Positions 24,616 through 33,557 are shown, counted from the first letter of the stretch. The stretch: DNA of 64,000 bases from Chloroflexota bacterium (GCA_026708035.1 JAPOVQ010000017.1:1-64000); one strand, 5' to 3'. Program-made: numbers and translations. The notes: a model not told the origin generated them from the letters alone.

Positions 24616-25935
24616 ATGCGCCCTGCGTCCGTCAAGGCCGTGACCTACAGCGCGATGTGGGCGTTCTTCTTGCCGTTGGCGGCGTCGCAGGTGCTGCAGC
24701 AGGTGCGGCACCCGCTGCTCGACGCGGGAATCGCGCGCGGTCTCGAGCCGGCGGCGTCGCTGGCCGCCTTTGGCGTCGTCAGCGGCGTGGTGCAGATTCT
24801 GGGCGCGGCGGGCATCGCGGTGCAGAGCGCCTACCTGGTGCTCGTGCGCGGGCGCCGGTCCTACTACTTCATGCGCCGCTACACCGCCGTCTACACCCTG
24901 GGCATCGTGGGGCTGACGCTGGTGACGGCGCTGCCGGGCAGTGGGCCGTGGTTCTTCGAGCAGTTGATGGGCACGCCCTCGGCGCTGACGCCGCGCGTGG
25001 TGCAGATGATGCAGATCGCCGCGTTGGTGCCCGTCTTCAACCTGGCGCGGCTGTTCTACGTGGCCCAACTGGCGCATCTGCGACAGACGCGCGTGGTGTG
25101 GGTGGCGCCGGCGATCAGCGTCGGCCTGCTGGCCGTCCTGGCGCTGGGCGTCATCCCGAACGTGCCGGTCGCGGCGAGCGTGGCGGGCGCGACGGTCTGG
25201 CTGGTGATCGCCGCCGTGGAGGCGGTCGTGCTCGGGTGGCTGGCGCATCGCGCGTCGAGTCGCGCGCCCTATGGCGACGACTCGGGTGACCAACTGCCCC
25301 TCGACGTGCGCCAGGTGACCTGGTTTGTGCTGCCCCTCATCGCCACCCAGTTCTCGCTCGCGGCGGGCCTGCCGCTCACCAACGCCGGGCTGCTGCGGCT
25401 TGACGATCCGGAGACATCGGTGGCGGCCCTGCGCGTCGCCATGAGCCTGATCATGGTCAGCATGGCCGCGCTGGCCACGCTGCGGCAGGTGGTCCTGGTA
25501 ATGGCGCAAGACCCCGGCGATCACGCGCGGGTGCGCGCCTTCGTGATCGCCGTTTCGGCTGGTCTGACCGCGCTCATGGCGCTCATCGCCTTCACACCGG
25601 TGGGACGGTTTGCGCTGGAGGTGGTGATCGGCGCGCCGCCGCACGTAGCCGAAGCGGCGCTGCCGGCGTTGCAGATTTTCGTCGCGGTGCCCGCCGTGAT
25701 GGGACTGCGGCAGTTCTACTCCGGCCTCACCATGCACCAGCGCCGCACGTCGCTGGTGGCGGCAGCCGCCATCGGGCGGCTGGTGCTCATGGCCGTCCTG
25801 CTGTTCATCCTCGCGCCCGCCGCCGCGCTTGCCGGCGCCTGGGTGGGGGCCATGGCGCGCACGGTGAGCATGGCCAGCGAGTCGGCGGCGGCCTACGCGA
25901 TTGGCCGGCGCTACGTCGGGCGGGCGGTTCGGTAG
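24616..25935 (+). CDS. MATE/MOP-like multi-pass transporter
   Basis: The 439-residue product from ATG 24616 has about twelve hydrophobic segments in two similar halves, with FFLPLAASQVLQQVRHPLLDAGIARG at the start, as in MOP-superfamily exporters and lipid/polysaccharide flippases. The charged loop near residue 220 (SSRAPYGDDSGDQLPLDVRQ) separates the halves. The substrate cannot be predicted. The gene is divergent from folE across a 221-base gap and has no partner genes. Similarity to the ANKH-like or MATE branch is by general pattern only. Confidence 0.7.
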   Translation: MRPASVKAVTYSAMWAFFLPLAASQVLQQVRHPLLDAGIARGLEPAASLAAFGVVSGVVQILGAAGIAVQSAYLVLVRGRRSYYFMRRYTAVYTLGIVGLTLVTALPGSGPWFFEQLMGTPSALTPRVVQMMQIAALVPVFNLARLFYVAQLAHLRQTRVVWVAPAISVGLLAVLALGVIPNVPVAASVAGATVWLVIAAVEAVVLGWLAHRASSRAPYGDDSGDQLPLDVRQVTWFVLPLIATQFSLAAGLPLTNAGLLRLDDPETSVAALRVAMSLIMVSMAALATLRQVVLVMAQDPGDHARVRAFVIAVSAGLTALMALIAFTPVGRFALEVVIGAPPHVAEAALPALQIFVAVPAVMGLRQFYSGLTMHQRRTSLVAAAAIGRLVLMAVLLFILAPAAALAGAWVGAMARTVSMASESAAAYAIGRRYVGRAVR

Positions 25936-26004
25936 CGTCCTGAGTCTAGGTCTCGAATGACCCCATCCCAGCCCTCCCCCCGTAAGAGACCCTTGCGGAA
26001 TCCG

Positions 26005-26030
26005 GTAGGGGCGGGTCTGCGACCCGCCCG
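26005..26030. repeat. Family D inverted repeat
   Basis: GTAGGGGCGGGTCTGCGACCC, followed by GCCC, has GGGCGGGTC and GACCCGCCC as arms. A decayed family A half lies at about 25958-25980. These are the only recognisable items in the 192-base gap between two convergent genes. Confidence 0.7.
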
Positions 26031-26127
26031 ACGCCTTGCATCCAGATTCGACCGAATTGGATTCCGGCCGCCGCCGTAGTGACGAACGGATTACGCGAAG
26101 CTCTCACCAAGGGTGGGGGTCGAAGTC

Positions 26128-27087
26128 TCAGCCGCCACGGTCCTTCCGCAGCGCTTGGATCAGCGCCTCGTTGCGGGCCGCCACGTATTGGTCGAACTCG
26201 CCGGGTTCCCAGGTGAACAGCCCTCGGCCCTCCCGCGCGCCCGTGTGACCGGCGGCCACGGCTTGCTCCAGAAAGGCGGGCGGCTCCGCGCTGGCGTCGA
26301 GGTCCGGCCCGAGATAGGTGAAGATCTGGCGATAGACGTCCAGCCCGGCCATGTCCGCCTGGCGCATGATGCCGAGCACCGGAATGCGCCGCGCCAGCAC
26401 GCCCTTGATGAGCTGGTCGATCTCCTCGGCGGTGGTGACGCCCTTGTCGATGAGGCTCAGGGCCTCGCGCGCGAGGGCGAACTGGAGGCGGTTCATCAGG
26501 TAGCCCGGCAGCTCCTTGCGGATGAGCACCGGCCACTTGTCCAGCGATTCGAGCACCTCGCGCAGGCCGTCGATCGTGGCCGCGTCGGTGAATTCGCCGG
26601 GAGCGATCTCGACAATGGGGATCAGGTGCGGCGGCAGCATCCAGTGGGCCAGCGCCACGCGCTCGGGATGCGCGCAGCCGCTGGCGATCTCGCTGATGCT
26701 GATACTCGACGTATTGCTGGTGAGGATGGCGGACGGTGGGCACAGCCGGTCGAGCTCCGCGAACACGTCTTGCTTGACCTCCAGATCCTCGGCCACGGCT
26801 TCCGCGCCGAAGTCGGCCCCGGCCGCCGCGTCGGCGAGGGACTGGGCGGCGCGCAGCCGTCCCACGACCACGTCCACCTCGTCAGCGGCGATCACGCCGG
26901 CACGCACCAGGTCCTGCGCGTCCTCCCGCGCCTCGGCGATGGCCGCTTCGGCGCGACCGGGCGCGGCGTCGTAGAGCGACACCTCGAAGCCGCCGCGCGC
27001 CAACTCGAGCGCGATTCCATGACCCATGCGTCCGGCGCCCGCCACCACGGCCCGGCGCCCATTGCCCGCCGTTGAATCAGTCGTCAC
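26128..27087 (-). CDS. 3-hydroxyacyl-CoA dehydrogenase family protein
   Basis: The 319-residue product has an NAD-binding N-terminus with GAGRMGHGIA (17-26), the segment LTSNTSSISISEIA and the catalytic-region motif AHWMLPPHLIPIVEI, where the His in the HW.. segment aligns with the active-site His. A C-terminal helical domain follows (GYLMNRLQFALAREALSLI). Such enzymes oxidise 3-hydroxyacyl-CoA or related hydroxy acids such as 3-hydroxybutyrate or L-gulonate. PP rather than the more usual FNP at the active-site loop suggests the L-gulonate/lambda-crystallin branch, but this is uncertain. No beta-oxidation genes adjoin it. Confidence 0.85.
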   Translation of the reverse strand: MTTDSTAGNGRRAVVAGAGRMGHGIALELARGGFEVSLYDAAPGRAEAAIAEAREDAQDLVRAGVIAADEVDVVVGRLRAAQSLADAAAGADFGAEAVAEDLEVKQDVFAELDRLCPPSAILTSNTSSISISEIASGCAHPERVALAHWMLPPHLIPIVEIAPGEFTDAATIDGLREVLESLDKWPVLIRKELPGYLMNRLQFALAREALSLIDKGVTTAEEIDQLIKGVLARRIPVLGIMRQADMAGLDVYRQIFTYLGPDLDASAEPPAFLEQAVAAGHTGAREGRGLFTWEPGEFDQYVAARNEALIQALRKDRGG

Positions 27088-27169
27088 GGTCCCGTCCCCC
27101 GCTGCGTTCCACCGGCACTATGAGCATAAGCCCCGCGGGCCGGGGAGATACACTGCCGGCGTTGGCCGC

Positions 27170-28120
27170 ATGACATCCACAGACACCACCGGGACGCCTA
27201 GCGCGGCCGGAGCGACGGACGGCCTGCTGGCCCCCATTGCCGCGGCCTTTGCGGTTGCCGCTCGTCCCGGCGTGCTTGGTCTGGGATTGGGGGCGGGGGC
27301 GGCGATCGGTGCGCTCGGCGGCTGCGCCGTCGCGCTGGCCTACATCCGCTCGCCGGCGGCCATTCCGTTTTTCGTCATCGCCGCTGCACTCATCGTCGTC
27401 GCCTGGTCCATTGCCGCGGGCGCCGTGGCGGCGTCGAGCCGTCGGGACGCACCACTCGCGGCGGGGCTGCGACGAGCCTTCGGGCGAGCCGTCGCGCTCG
27501 TGGCGGCGGCCATTCCCGCCGCGCTGGTCGTGGGTGTGCTGCTCGCGGCGCAGTTGGGCGTGTTCGCCCTCACGCAGATGGGCGCGCGCGGGCCTCTGGG
27601 CGAGCTTCCGGACCGGCCGTTGGCGCTGATCGCGCTGGTCTACACGCTGATCTTTGCCATGAACGTGTTGATAATCGTCCCCGCTGGCGCCCTGCAATGG
27701 CTGGTGGTGCCCCACGTGATGGGCGGCGCCGGACCCGTCGCAGCGCACGCGCGGGTGCGCGCCGCGTGCTGGGCGCGTCCCGGCCTGGTGCTGCGCACCA
27801 TGGTGGGCGTAATCATCATGGCCAGCGCCGCCGCCGCCGCGCTGCTCGGAATCGCGGCGCTGGGCCTGGTCGTGGCGTCGTTCGCCCAGATTCTGGGCGC
27901 GGGCGAGACCTTCCTGCTGCGGTTCTCCGAGCCGCTGGTGTCGGACATGTTCATGACGGTCACGGTCGACAACTTGGCAGCGGTGGTCGTGATGGCCACC
28001 GGCTTCGGGGCGGCCATCGGCGCGGCCACCGGCCCCAGCAGCATGCTAGGGGTAGCGGGCGGGGCCTATCTGGCGCGGCACGTGGCGCCAGTCGAGCCGA
28101 AGGCTGATCCCGAGGGATAA
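27170..28120 (+). CDS. Integral membrane protein, unknown function
   Basis: The 316-residue product from ATG 27170 has five or six hydrophobic segments (for example LGLGLGAGAAIGALGGCAVALA, FFVIAAALIVVAWSI, LVAAAIPAALVVGVLLAA and IALVYTLIFAMNVLIIV) and no recognisable catalytic motif. Its composition is Ala/Gly/Val-dominated. The layout resembles bacterial proteins of the DUF975/YihY-like general type, but I cannot assign a family. It is divergent from the dehydrogenase gene with an 82-base gap and is followed by a long inverted repeat. Confidence 0.65.
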   Translation: MTSTDTTGTPSAAGATDGLLAPIAAAFAVAARPGVLGLGLGAGAAIGALGGCAVALAYIRSPAAIPFFVIAAALIVVAWSIAAGAVAASSRRDAPLAAGLRRAFGRAVALVAAAIPAALVVGVLLAAQLGVFALTQMGARGPLGELPDRPLALIALVYTLIFAMNVLIIVPAGALQWLVVPHVMGGAGPVAAHARVRAACWARPGLVLRTMVGVIIMASAAAAALLGIAALGLVVASFAQILGAGETFLLRFSEPLVSDMFMTVTVDNLAAVVVMATGFGAAIGAATGPSSMLGVAGGAYLARHVAPVEPKADPEG

Positions 28121-28145
28121 GCTCCCGGCGCCGAGTCAACCTTTA

Positions 28146-28233
28146 GTCATTCCGAACAACGTGAGGAATCTAGAGTCTCAGGCCTCGCGGCCAGGGTCGT
28201 GGATCTGAGATTCCTCGCTGCGCTCGGAATGAC
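28146..28233. repeat. Long inverted repeat, family C
   Basis: GTCATTCCGAACAACGTGAG, then GAATCTAGA at the left, is mirrored by TGAGATTCCTCGCTGCGCTC and GGAATGAC at the right, around a 30-base loop. The unit would form an 88-nt hairpin in RNA. Full copies occur at 46.2 and 53.4 kb, and halves at 39.5 and 51.4 kb. Confidence 0.8.
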
Positions 28234-28251
28234 GGATAAGGAGGATGGCGC

Positions 28252-28443
28252 CTAGCCGCAGGCGCCGAAGCCGCAGGCCGGGCAGACGAGGCAGAGCCCC
28301 TGCGCGCGCAGCGGCGCGGCGCAGTCGGGGCAGGTCGGCGCGGGCCGCCGCATGACGGGCGGTGGCGCTGGAGGACGGGGGCGAACATCCCCAATGCGTG
28401 GTGGGGAAAGCGTCGCCGCCTGCTGGTCTTTGAGGGGAGCCAT
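28252..28443 (-). CDS. Small zinc-ribbon protein resembling the C-terminal tail of class II ribonucleotide reductase
   Basis: The 63-residue product ends in TCPDC (37-41), CLVCPACGFGACG (51-63): six cysteines (38, 41, 51, 54, 57, 62) with two CxxC knuckles. The pattern and C-terminal position closely resemble the zinc ribbon that ends B12-dependent ribonucleotide reductases (NrdJ). The first 36 residues are Pro-rich and probably disordered. No reductase gene is present in the window. The ATG at 28443 lies 6 bases after a TATACT box, so the transcript may be leaderless. It may be a detached tail or an independent zinc protein. Confidence 0.65.
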   Translation of the reverse strand: MAPLKDQQAATLSPPRIGDVRPRPPAPPPVMRRPAPTCPDCAAPLRAQGLCLVCPACGFGACG

Positions 28444-28449
28444 GCAGGC

Positions 28450-28478
28450 AGTATAGCAGCTTGTTCGGTGTTTGTCTG
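28450..28478 (-). promoter_or_regulatory. Promoter of the zinc-ribbon gene, apparently leaderless
   Basis: On the minus strand CAGACA (28478-28473) and TATACT (28455-28450) are spaced by 17 bases. Only 6 bases separate the -10 box from the ATG, placing the predicted start of transcription at the start codon. Confidence 0.5.
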
Positions 28479-28577
28479 GTATGGCGCGAAATGATCGCCC
28501 CGATTCGAGGCGACGCTAGCCTGCATCAGATGGACGACAGCGGAATGTGAAACGGTGCGCACAGCTAGGCTGTCGGC

Positions 28578-30680
28578 ATGACGATGCCTACACTGCGGTC
28601 CAGATGCGTTTCGGGTGGCGCCGAGTCTTCGCGCCAGCCGCCACCCCGCCGTTTGAAGGGCAAGCTGGCCGAGATGTATCGACGCCCGATGCCTAACCGG
28701 TGGCGTCGGCGCCGGATGGCGCTGGCGGCCGTCGTCGCGGCGTTCGCGGTGCTGCTGGCTCTCACACCCCATGCCCGCGCGCTGGATTGCGAGGGCGTCG
28801 ACCTTGGCGACGGGTGCCTCTTCACCATCACCGGCGGCGACACGCCCGAGCCCGATGATGGATTCGCCGTTACCAATACCGACGGCGTGCCGCTGTGGGA
28901 TTTCGTGCGCGGCAAGAATGCGCAAGCCATCGGCTATCCCATCAGCCAGCGCTGGGTCGACGGTCCCTTCACGCTGCAGGCCTTCCAGAAGGTGATCCTG
29001 CAGTGGGACCCCGGCAAGCAGCGCATGAACTACTACAACACGCTGGACGTGCTGGCGGATCGTTACCCGGACGTCGAGTTGCCCTTCGTGCCGGCGCACC
29101 AGGTGCTGGAGGCGGACCGAGGGGCCGACTTCGCCACCATCACGCGTAACCACCTAGCGCTGCTGGAGCAGAATGAGGCGATCAAGGAGCGGTTCCTGAG
29201 CGAGCCCGATTGGCTGAATCTCTACGGGCTGCCGATCCACTACGAGGAGCGGGAGGTCGACGGCCAGGCGGGGGCAGTGCAGATGCTGCGCGCCCAGCGC
29301 ACGGTCTTCGTGGTCTGGAACATACCGGCCCCGGGAACCACGGTGGGCCGGGTGAACCTGCAGAACGTGCCGGACAAAGTGAAGAATCTCGGCAACGCGA
29401 TCATTCCCAACGCCGCCAAGCTCCCGGTGACGCAGAACGCCGTGGCTTCCTTGGCGTCGTTCACGCTACCAGAACCGACACCCTCGATCACCGGTAACGC
29501 GGCGATTGACCAACTGGATTGGGTCCAAGACGGCGTCGCCGAATCCGAGGCAGCCGCCGTGGAAGCGCTGGTCGACCTGGCGATGGAATCCCAGCCGCTC
29601 TTCGAAACGGTGATGGGCAAGTCTTGGGTCCAGGATGGCATCAATGCGGATGAGCTGACTGTGGTCAAGGAACTGACGATCATGGCCGGCAAAGACGAAG
29701 CTCGGGCCTTGAGCGTCATACAGATGCCATTTCTTGAATCGGTTGAAGCGGCGGATGACTCGGCCGTCGACGTATTGGCGGACTTCCATCACAACTCGTC
29801 CCTCATGAGCTACTTGAACCTTGTCCTATCGCACCCGACGCTGAGCGGCGGTGTACGGGACGAGCACGTACCGTCATTGACGGCGCTGCTGGCCGTGGCA
29901 TACCACGCCGATCAGGAGGTTCGCGGCTACCTGTACGACACGCTCCTGAATCCCGAAGCAGTCATCGTTGAGCAACGCGCCGTTTCGCTTCCCCTTTCGG
30001 GGCACGTGCTCTTGGCCGTAGTCCGCACAATTGCCGGCGCGGCCACCAGCATGGACTGGCTGGAGCGGTCAGTGCGCAGCCACGAAGGCTTCATGGGCGT
30101 GCCCATCCCAAGGAATTCCGTCTCCTTGTTGGTCGCGGATCTCCCCAGAGCAGCAGCCGGACCAGGTGGTGTCCTCTCAATCCGTGACAGGACTCTCAAA
30201 CCAGGCTGGATCATTGCTCATGAGGCGGGGCACATTTATTGGACTGGTCAAACTGGAGCTAGATGGGCGACCGAGGGAGGCGCAGAATTCATGCGATGGA
30301 TTGCGCTGGGCAAAGGTCCGCCCCTCGGCGAATTCACAATTGGCGTCGACTCCTGCGAGTCCGTCCGCAACCTAGCTGAACTCGAACAGGAATCAGGCTC
30401 GACAATTGCGTTCGGATCGATCTGCCACTACCGCATGGGGTACGCGTTCTTCTACGATCTCTACCAGTTTCTGGGCGAACTGGAGTTTCGGCGAGGCTTT
30501 AGGGAGTTGTATCTGGCGACTGCCCGAGAGTCCACCAAGCGGGAATGTACGGGATCGGGCGCGAGCCTTTGCTTTCTGCGAGCCGGATTCGTGACGAGCG
30601 CCCCCGATCCCGAGGTGGCGGCGAGGGTTTGGCACGTGATCCACCACTGGTATTACGGCCCGCAAGGACCCCCTCAATAG
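28578..30680 (+). CDS. Secreted or surface HExxH metallopeptidase-like protein with WVQDG repeats
   Basis: The frame of 700 residues starts at ATG 28578; ATG 28674 or 28689 would place the Arg-rich signal peptide (RRRRMALAAVVAAFAVLLAL) at the N-terminus and may be correct. The mature part begins LDCEG. A repeat region has WVQDGVAESE and WVQDGINADE about 46 residues apart. The C-terminal third holds HEAGHIYW with a second cluster TEGGAEFM, a gluzincin-like arrangement (HExxH plus distal Glu). Cysteines near the end (CTGSGASLC) may form a disulfide. Substrate unknown; extracellular protein or peptide breakdown is the simplest guess. By eye the second half is less GC-rich than neighbouring genes. 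Confidence 0.7.
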   Translation: MTMPTLRSRCVSGGAESSRQPPPRRLKGKLAEMYRRPMPNRWRRRRMALAAVVAAFAVLLALTPHARALDCEGVDLGDGCLFTITGGDTPEPDDGFAVTNTDGVPLWDFVRGKNAQAIGYPISQRWVDGPFTLQAFQKVILQWDPGKQRMNYYNTLDVLADRYPDVELPFVPAHQVLEADRGADFATITRNHLALLEQNEAIKERFLSEPDWLNLYGLPIHYEEREVDGQAGAVQMLRAQRTVFVVWNIPAPGTTVGRVNLQNVPDKVKNLGNAIIPNAAKLPVTQNAVASLASFTLPEPTPSITGNAAIDQLDWVQDGVAESEAAAVEALVDLAMESQPLFETVMGKSWVQDGINADELTVVKELTIMAGKDEARALSVIQMPFLESVEAADDSAVDVLADFHHNSSLMSYLNLVLSHPTLSGGVRDEHVPSLTALLAVAYHADQEVRGYLYDTLLNPEAVIVEQRAVSLPLSGHVLLAVVRTIAGAATSMDWLERSVRSHEGFMGVPIPRNSVSLLVADLPRAAAGPGGVLSIRDRTLKPGWIIAHEAGHIYWTGQTGARWATEGGAEFMRWIALGKGPPLGEFTIGVDSCESVRNLAELEQESGSTIAFGSICHYRMGYAFFYDLYQFLGELEFRRGFRELYLATARESTKRECTGSGASLCFLRAGFVTSAPDPEVAARVWHVIHHWYYGPQGPPQ

Positions 30681-30759
30681 CTGCCGAAACCGAGTAGGCG
30701 CAGAGTCCTTGATGGCACCGCCAGCAATGCGCCATCCAGAAACCACGGGCAGCCGCGCC

Positions 30760-30765
30760 TATACT
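30760..30765 (+). promoter_or_regulatory. Probable -10 box of the M20 peptidase gene
   Basis: TATACT lies 29 bases before the ATG at 30795; the -35 region (CAGAAA, 30737-30742) is weak. A similar TATACT box precedes the zinc-ribbon gene. Confidence 0.35.
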
Positions 30766-30794
30766 GCGGCGCCCCAACCGCCGAGGTTCCGCCC

Positions 30795-31940
30795 ATGTCC
30801 GCCCTCGTTTCGCGCCTGGCCGATCTGGTGGCGATCAACAGCGTCAACGCCAGCCTGCCCGGAGGTCCCGGCGAGCAGGCCATGGCGGACTACGTGGCGG
30901 AGGCCGCGCGCGGCATGGGCGCCGACGTCGAGCAATACGAGGTCGAGCCGGGCCGTCCCAACCTGCTGGCCCGCATCGACCGCGGACGCCCCCGCACGCT
31001 GATGTTCGAGTGCCACCTGGACACGGTTGGGCTGGCGCCAATGCCCGACGCTCTCAACCCGCGCGTCGAGGGCGGGCGGCTCTACGGACGCGGCTCCGCC
31101 GATCCCAAAGGCTCGCTCGCCGCCATGCTCAGCGTCCTCGAAAGCGCCGCCGCGGATCCGGCGTTTCCCGTCAACGTCTGGCTGGCGGGGTCCATGGACG
31201 AAGAGATCACCATGCGCGGATCGCGGGCGCTGGCCGAGCGCCGACCCGCGGTTGACGCGGTGATCGTGGGCGAGCCGACCAACCTGCAGCCCATCGTGGC
31301 CCACAAGGGCGTGCTGCGCTGGCGCGTGCGCACCGCCGGCGTGGCGGCGCACAGCGCGACGCCGGAGCGCGGCCGCAACGCCATCTTCGACATGCAGACG
31401 GTGATCGGCGCGCTGCGCGCGGGCATCGAGCCGGGTCTGGCGCGGTCGTCGCATCCGCGACTGGGCCCCGCAACCTGGAGCGTGGGCGTGATCGCGGGCG
31501 GCGAGGCGGTGAACGTGGTGCCGGACGCCTGCCAGATCGACTGCGACAGGCGGCTGCTGCCCGGCGAAGATCCGGACGCGGTGCTTGCCGAGGTGGACCG
31601 GGCGGTGAACGAGTTGCGGCAAGTCGATGCCGGACTCCGCGTCGAGCGCGAGGCGCCTTACGTCCACGTGCCGCCCATGGAGACCGGCGCCGACGTGCCG
31701 GTGGTGCGCGCGACCGTGCAGGCCCTTACGGAGTCTGGTCGCGACCCGACCCTGGCCGCCGTGGCCTATGCCACCGACGCCTCCATGCTGGCGTCCGTCG
31801 GCGGGCTGCCCGCCGTGGTGCTGGGTCCCGGCGACATTGCCCAGGCGCACACGAACGACGAGTGGATCGACCTGACCGAGCTCGAGGCGGCCGTGGGCGT
31901 CTATCGCGGAATCTGCGAGGCCTTTGCCGATGCGGCCTGA
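30795..31940 (+). CDS. M20-family peptidase/deacylase (ArgE/DapE type)
   Basis: The 381-residue product has the dinuclear zinc motifs of the M20 family: FECHLDTVG (His and bridging Asp, about residues 71-79), GRGSADPKGSLAAML, the catalytic pair in MDEEITM, a further Glu/Asp region VGEPTN, and the last His in QAHTNDEW. A dimerisation domain lies between (about 175-290). Such enzymes hydrolyse N-acyl amino acids, succinyl-diaminopimelate or dipeptides in the cytosol. The exact substrate cannot be told and no arginine or lysine synthesis genes adjoin it. The ATG at 30795 opens the conserved N-terminal helix. Confidence 0.9.
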   Translation: MSALVSRLADLVAINSVNASLPGGPGEQAMADYVAEAARGMGADVEQYEVEPGRPNLLARIDRGRPRTLMFECHLDTVGLAPMPDALNPRVEGGRLYGRGSADPKGSLAAMLSVLESAAADPAFPVNVWLAGSMDEEITMRGSRALAERRPAVDAVIVGEPTNLQPIVAHKGVLRWRVRTAGVAAHSATPERGRNAIFDMQTVIGALRAGIEPGLARSSHPRLGPATWSVGVIAGGEAVNVVPDACQIDCDRRLLPGEDPDAVLAEVDRAVNELRQVDAGLRVEREAPYVHVPPMETGADVPVVRATVQALTESGRDPTLAAVAYATDASMLASVGGLPAVVLGPGDIAQAHTNDEWIDLTELEAAVGVYRGICEAFADAA

Positions 31941-31991
31941 CGGCACCAACGCATTTGGCGTCAAGTGTGCGGCTCCAGGTTCGTTCGGACT

Positions 31992-32019
31992 GGATTCCGG
32001 CTTTCGCCGGAATGACGGT
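31992..32019. repeat. Family B repeat
   Basis: TGGATTCCGGCTTTCGCCGG, followed by AATGACG, is a 9-bp inverted repeat around CTTTC. It is the only marked element in the 198-base gap besides a possible promoter at 32081-32108. Confidence 0.75.
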
Positions 32020-32080
32020 GGGGTGACGCCAAGGTCTTGCTTCCGCGGGAACGTCGGAGCCATGTGGATCCAGCCCCGGC

Positions 32081-32108
32081 CTGATCGAGCGCGCCCGCCA
32101 TCTACAAT
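32081..32108 (+). promoter_or_regulatory. Possible promoter of the lipoamide dehydrogenase gene
   Basis: CTGATC (32081-32086) and TACAAT (32103-32108) are separated by 16 bases and sit 30 bases before the ATG at 32139. The -35 match is modest. Confidence 0.35.
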
Positions 32109-32138
32109 GCCGTCCGCTCGGAAGACCCTGACGATGCC

Positions 32139-33557
32139 ATGCCGGTAACGGCGGATGTGTGCGTGCTCGGCGGCGGTCCGGGCGGCTACGTGGCGGCCCT
32201 GCGGGCGGCCGCGCTTGGGGCCAGCGTCGCGCTGGTTGAGGCCGAAGAGGTCGGCGGCGTGTGCCTGCTGCGGGGCTGCATTCCATCAAAAGCCCTGCTC
32301 CGCAGCGCCGAGGTATATCAGTTGGCGCTCCACGCGGGCGCGTTCGGCGTCAACGTATCTGGGGTCGAAGCCGACTATCCGGCCATGCGAGCGCGCAAGG
32401 ACCGCATCGTGCGGCAACTCGTGCGCGGGGTAGGCGGCCTGCTGGACGCGGCCGGGGTCACGGTCATGCGCGGCTACGGCACGCTGGCCGGCGAGGGCGT
32501 CGTCGAGGTGGACATGGGCGATCGCGGCGACCTGGTCATGGCGCCGAAGGTGATCATCGCCAGCGGCTCGTCGTCGGTCATGCCGCCGGTTCCCGGCACG
32601 GACCTGCCGGGCGTGATCGACAGCGACGGCGCATTCGAGCTGGAAGAGCCGCCCGCGCAGATCGTCGTGGCCGGAGCGGGCGCCGTCGGCGTCGAGTGGG
32701 CCACGCTCTTCGCGCTCCTGGGCAGCGAGGTCACGCTCGTTGAAATGCTGCCCACGGTGGTCCCCAACGAGGATGCCGACGTGAGCGCGGCCCTGCGCAA
32801 GATCCTGGTGCAGCAGGGCGTGACCGTGCGCGACGGCACCCGCATCGAGTCCATCGCCCAGCGCGACGGCGGGCTGCGCGTGAGCCTGGCAAAAGATGAC
32901 GAGACATCAGAGGTCGACGCGACGCACGTATTGATGGCCACTGGGCGACGGGCAAATGCGCTGAACCTCGGGCTCGATCGCATGGGCGTGACGCACAGCG
33001 TCCAGGGCATTCCCGTGGACGGCGCCATGCGCACCAACCGGCCCGACATCTACGCCATCGGCGACGTGACCGGGCAGCGGTTGCTGGCGCACGTGGCCTC
33101 GCACCAGGGGGTGGTGGCGGCGGAGAACGTGATGGGCGGCTCGGCGGTCTACCACGACGACGTCGTGCCAGCCTGCACCTTCACCCATCCCGAGATCGCC
33201 AGCGTAGGGCTCACCGAAGCCGACGCGCGCGAACAGCACGGCGAGGTGATCGTGGGGCGTTTCCCGTTCCAGGCGCTGGGCCGCGCCAGGGCATTTGGCG
33301 ACACCGACGGCTTCGTGAAGCTGGTGGCGAACGCTGCGAGTGCACGGCTGCTGGGGATGCACGTGATAGGTCCCGGGGCCAGCGACATCATCGCCGAAGG
33401 CGCGCTGGCGTTGCAGCTCGAAGCCACGCTGGACGACCTGCGCGAGACGATCCACGCGCACCCGACCTTCCCCGAGGCCACGGCCGAGGCCGCGTGGCAG
33501 GCCATCAACCAACCGCTGCACCTACCGCAGCGCCGCGCCCGTGCGCGCTCCTCCTGA
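32139..33557 (+). CDS. lpdA: Dihydrolipoyl dehydrogenase (E3-type flavoprotein)
   Basis: The 472-residue product has the FAD-binding GGGPGGYVAA (11-20), the redox disulfide motif GGVCLLRGCIPSKAL, a second nucleotide-binding GAGAVGVEWA, a TNRPDIYAIGDV segment and the C-terminal active-site His-Glu region HAHPTFPEATAEA. It reoxidises lipoamide in 2-oxoacid dehydrogenase or glycine cleavage complexes, using NAD. Spacing CxxxxC is as expected and length is normal. No E1 or E2 genes are in the window, so the partner complex is unknown. Mercuric reductase or a soluble disulfide reductase of the same fold is less likely. Confidence 0.92.
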   Translation: MPVTADVCVLGGGPGGYVAALRAAALGASVALVEAEEVGGVCLLRGCIPSKALLRSAEVYQLALHAGAFGVNVSGVEADYPAMRARKDRIVRQLVRGVGGLLDAAGVTVMRGYGTLAGEGVVEVDMGDRGDLVMAPKVIIASGSSSVMPPVPGTDLPGVIDSDGAFELEEPPAQIVVAGAGAVGVEWATLFALLGSEVTLVEMLPTVVPNEDADVSAALRKILVQQGVTVRDGTRIESIAQRDGGLRVSLAKDDETSEVDATHVLMATGRRANALNLGLDRMGVTHSVQGIPVDGAMRTNRPDIYAIGDVTGQRLLAHVASHQGVVAAENVMGGSAVYHDDVVPACTFTHPEIASVGLTEADAREQHGEVIVGRFPFQALGRARAFGDTDGFVKLVANAASARLLGMHVIGPGASDIIAEGALALQLEATLDDLRETIHAHPTFPEATAEAAWQAINQPLHLPQRRARARSS

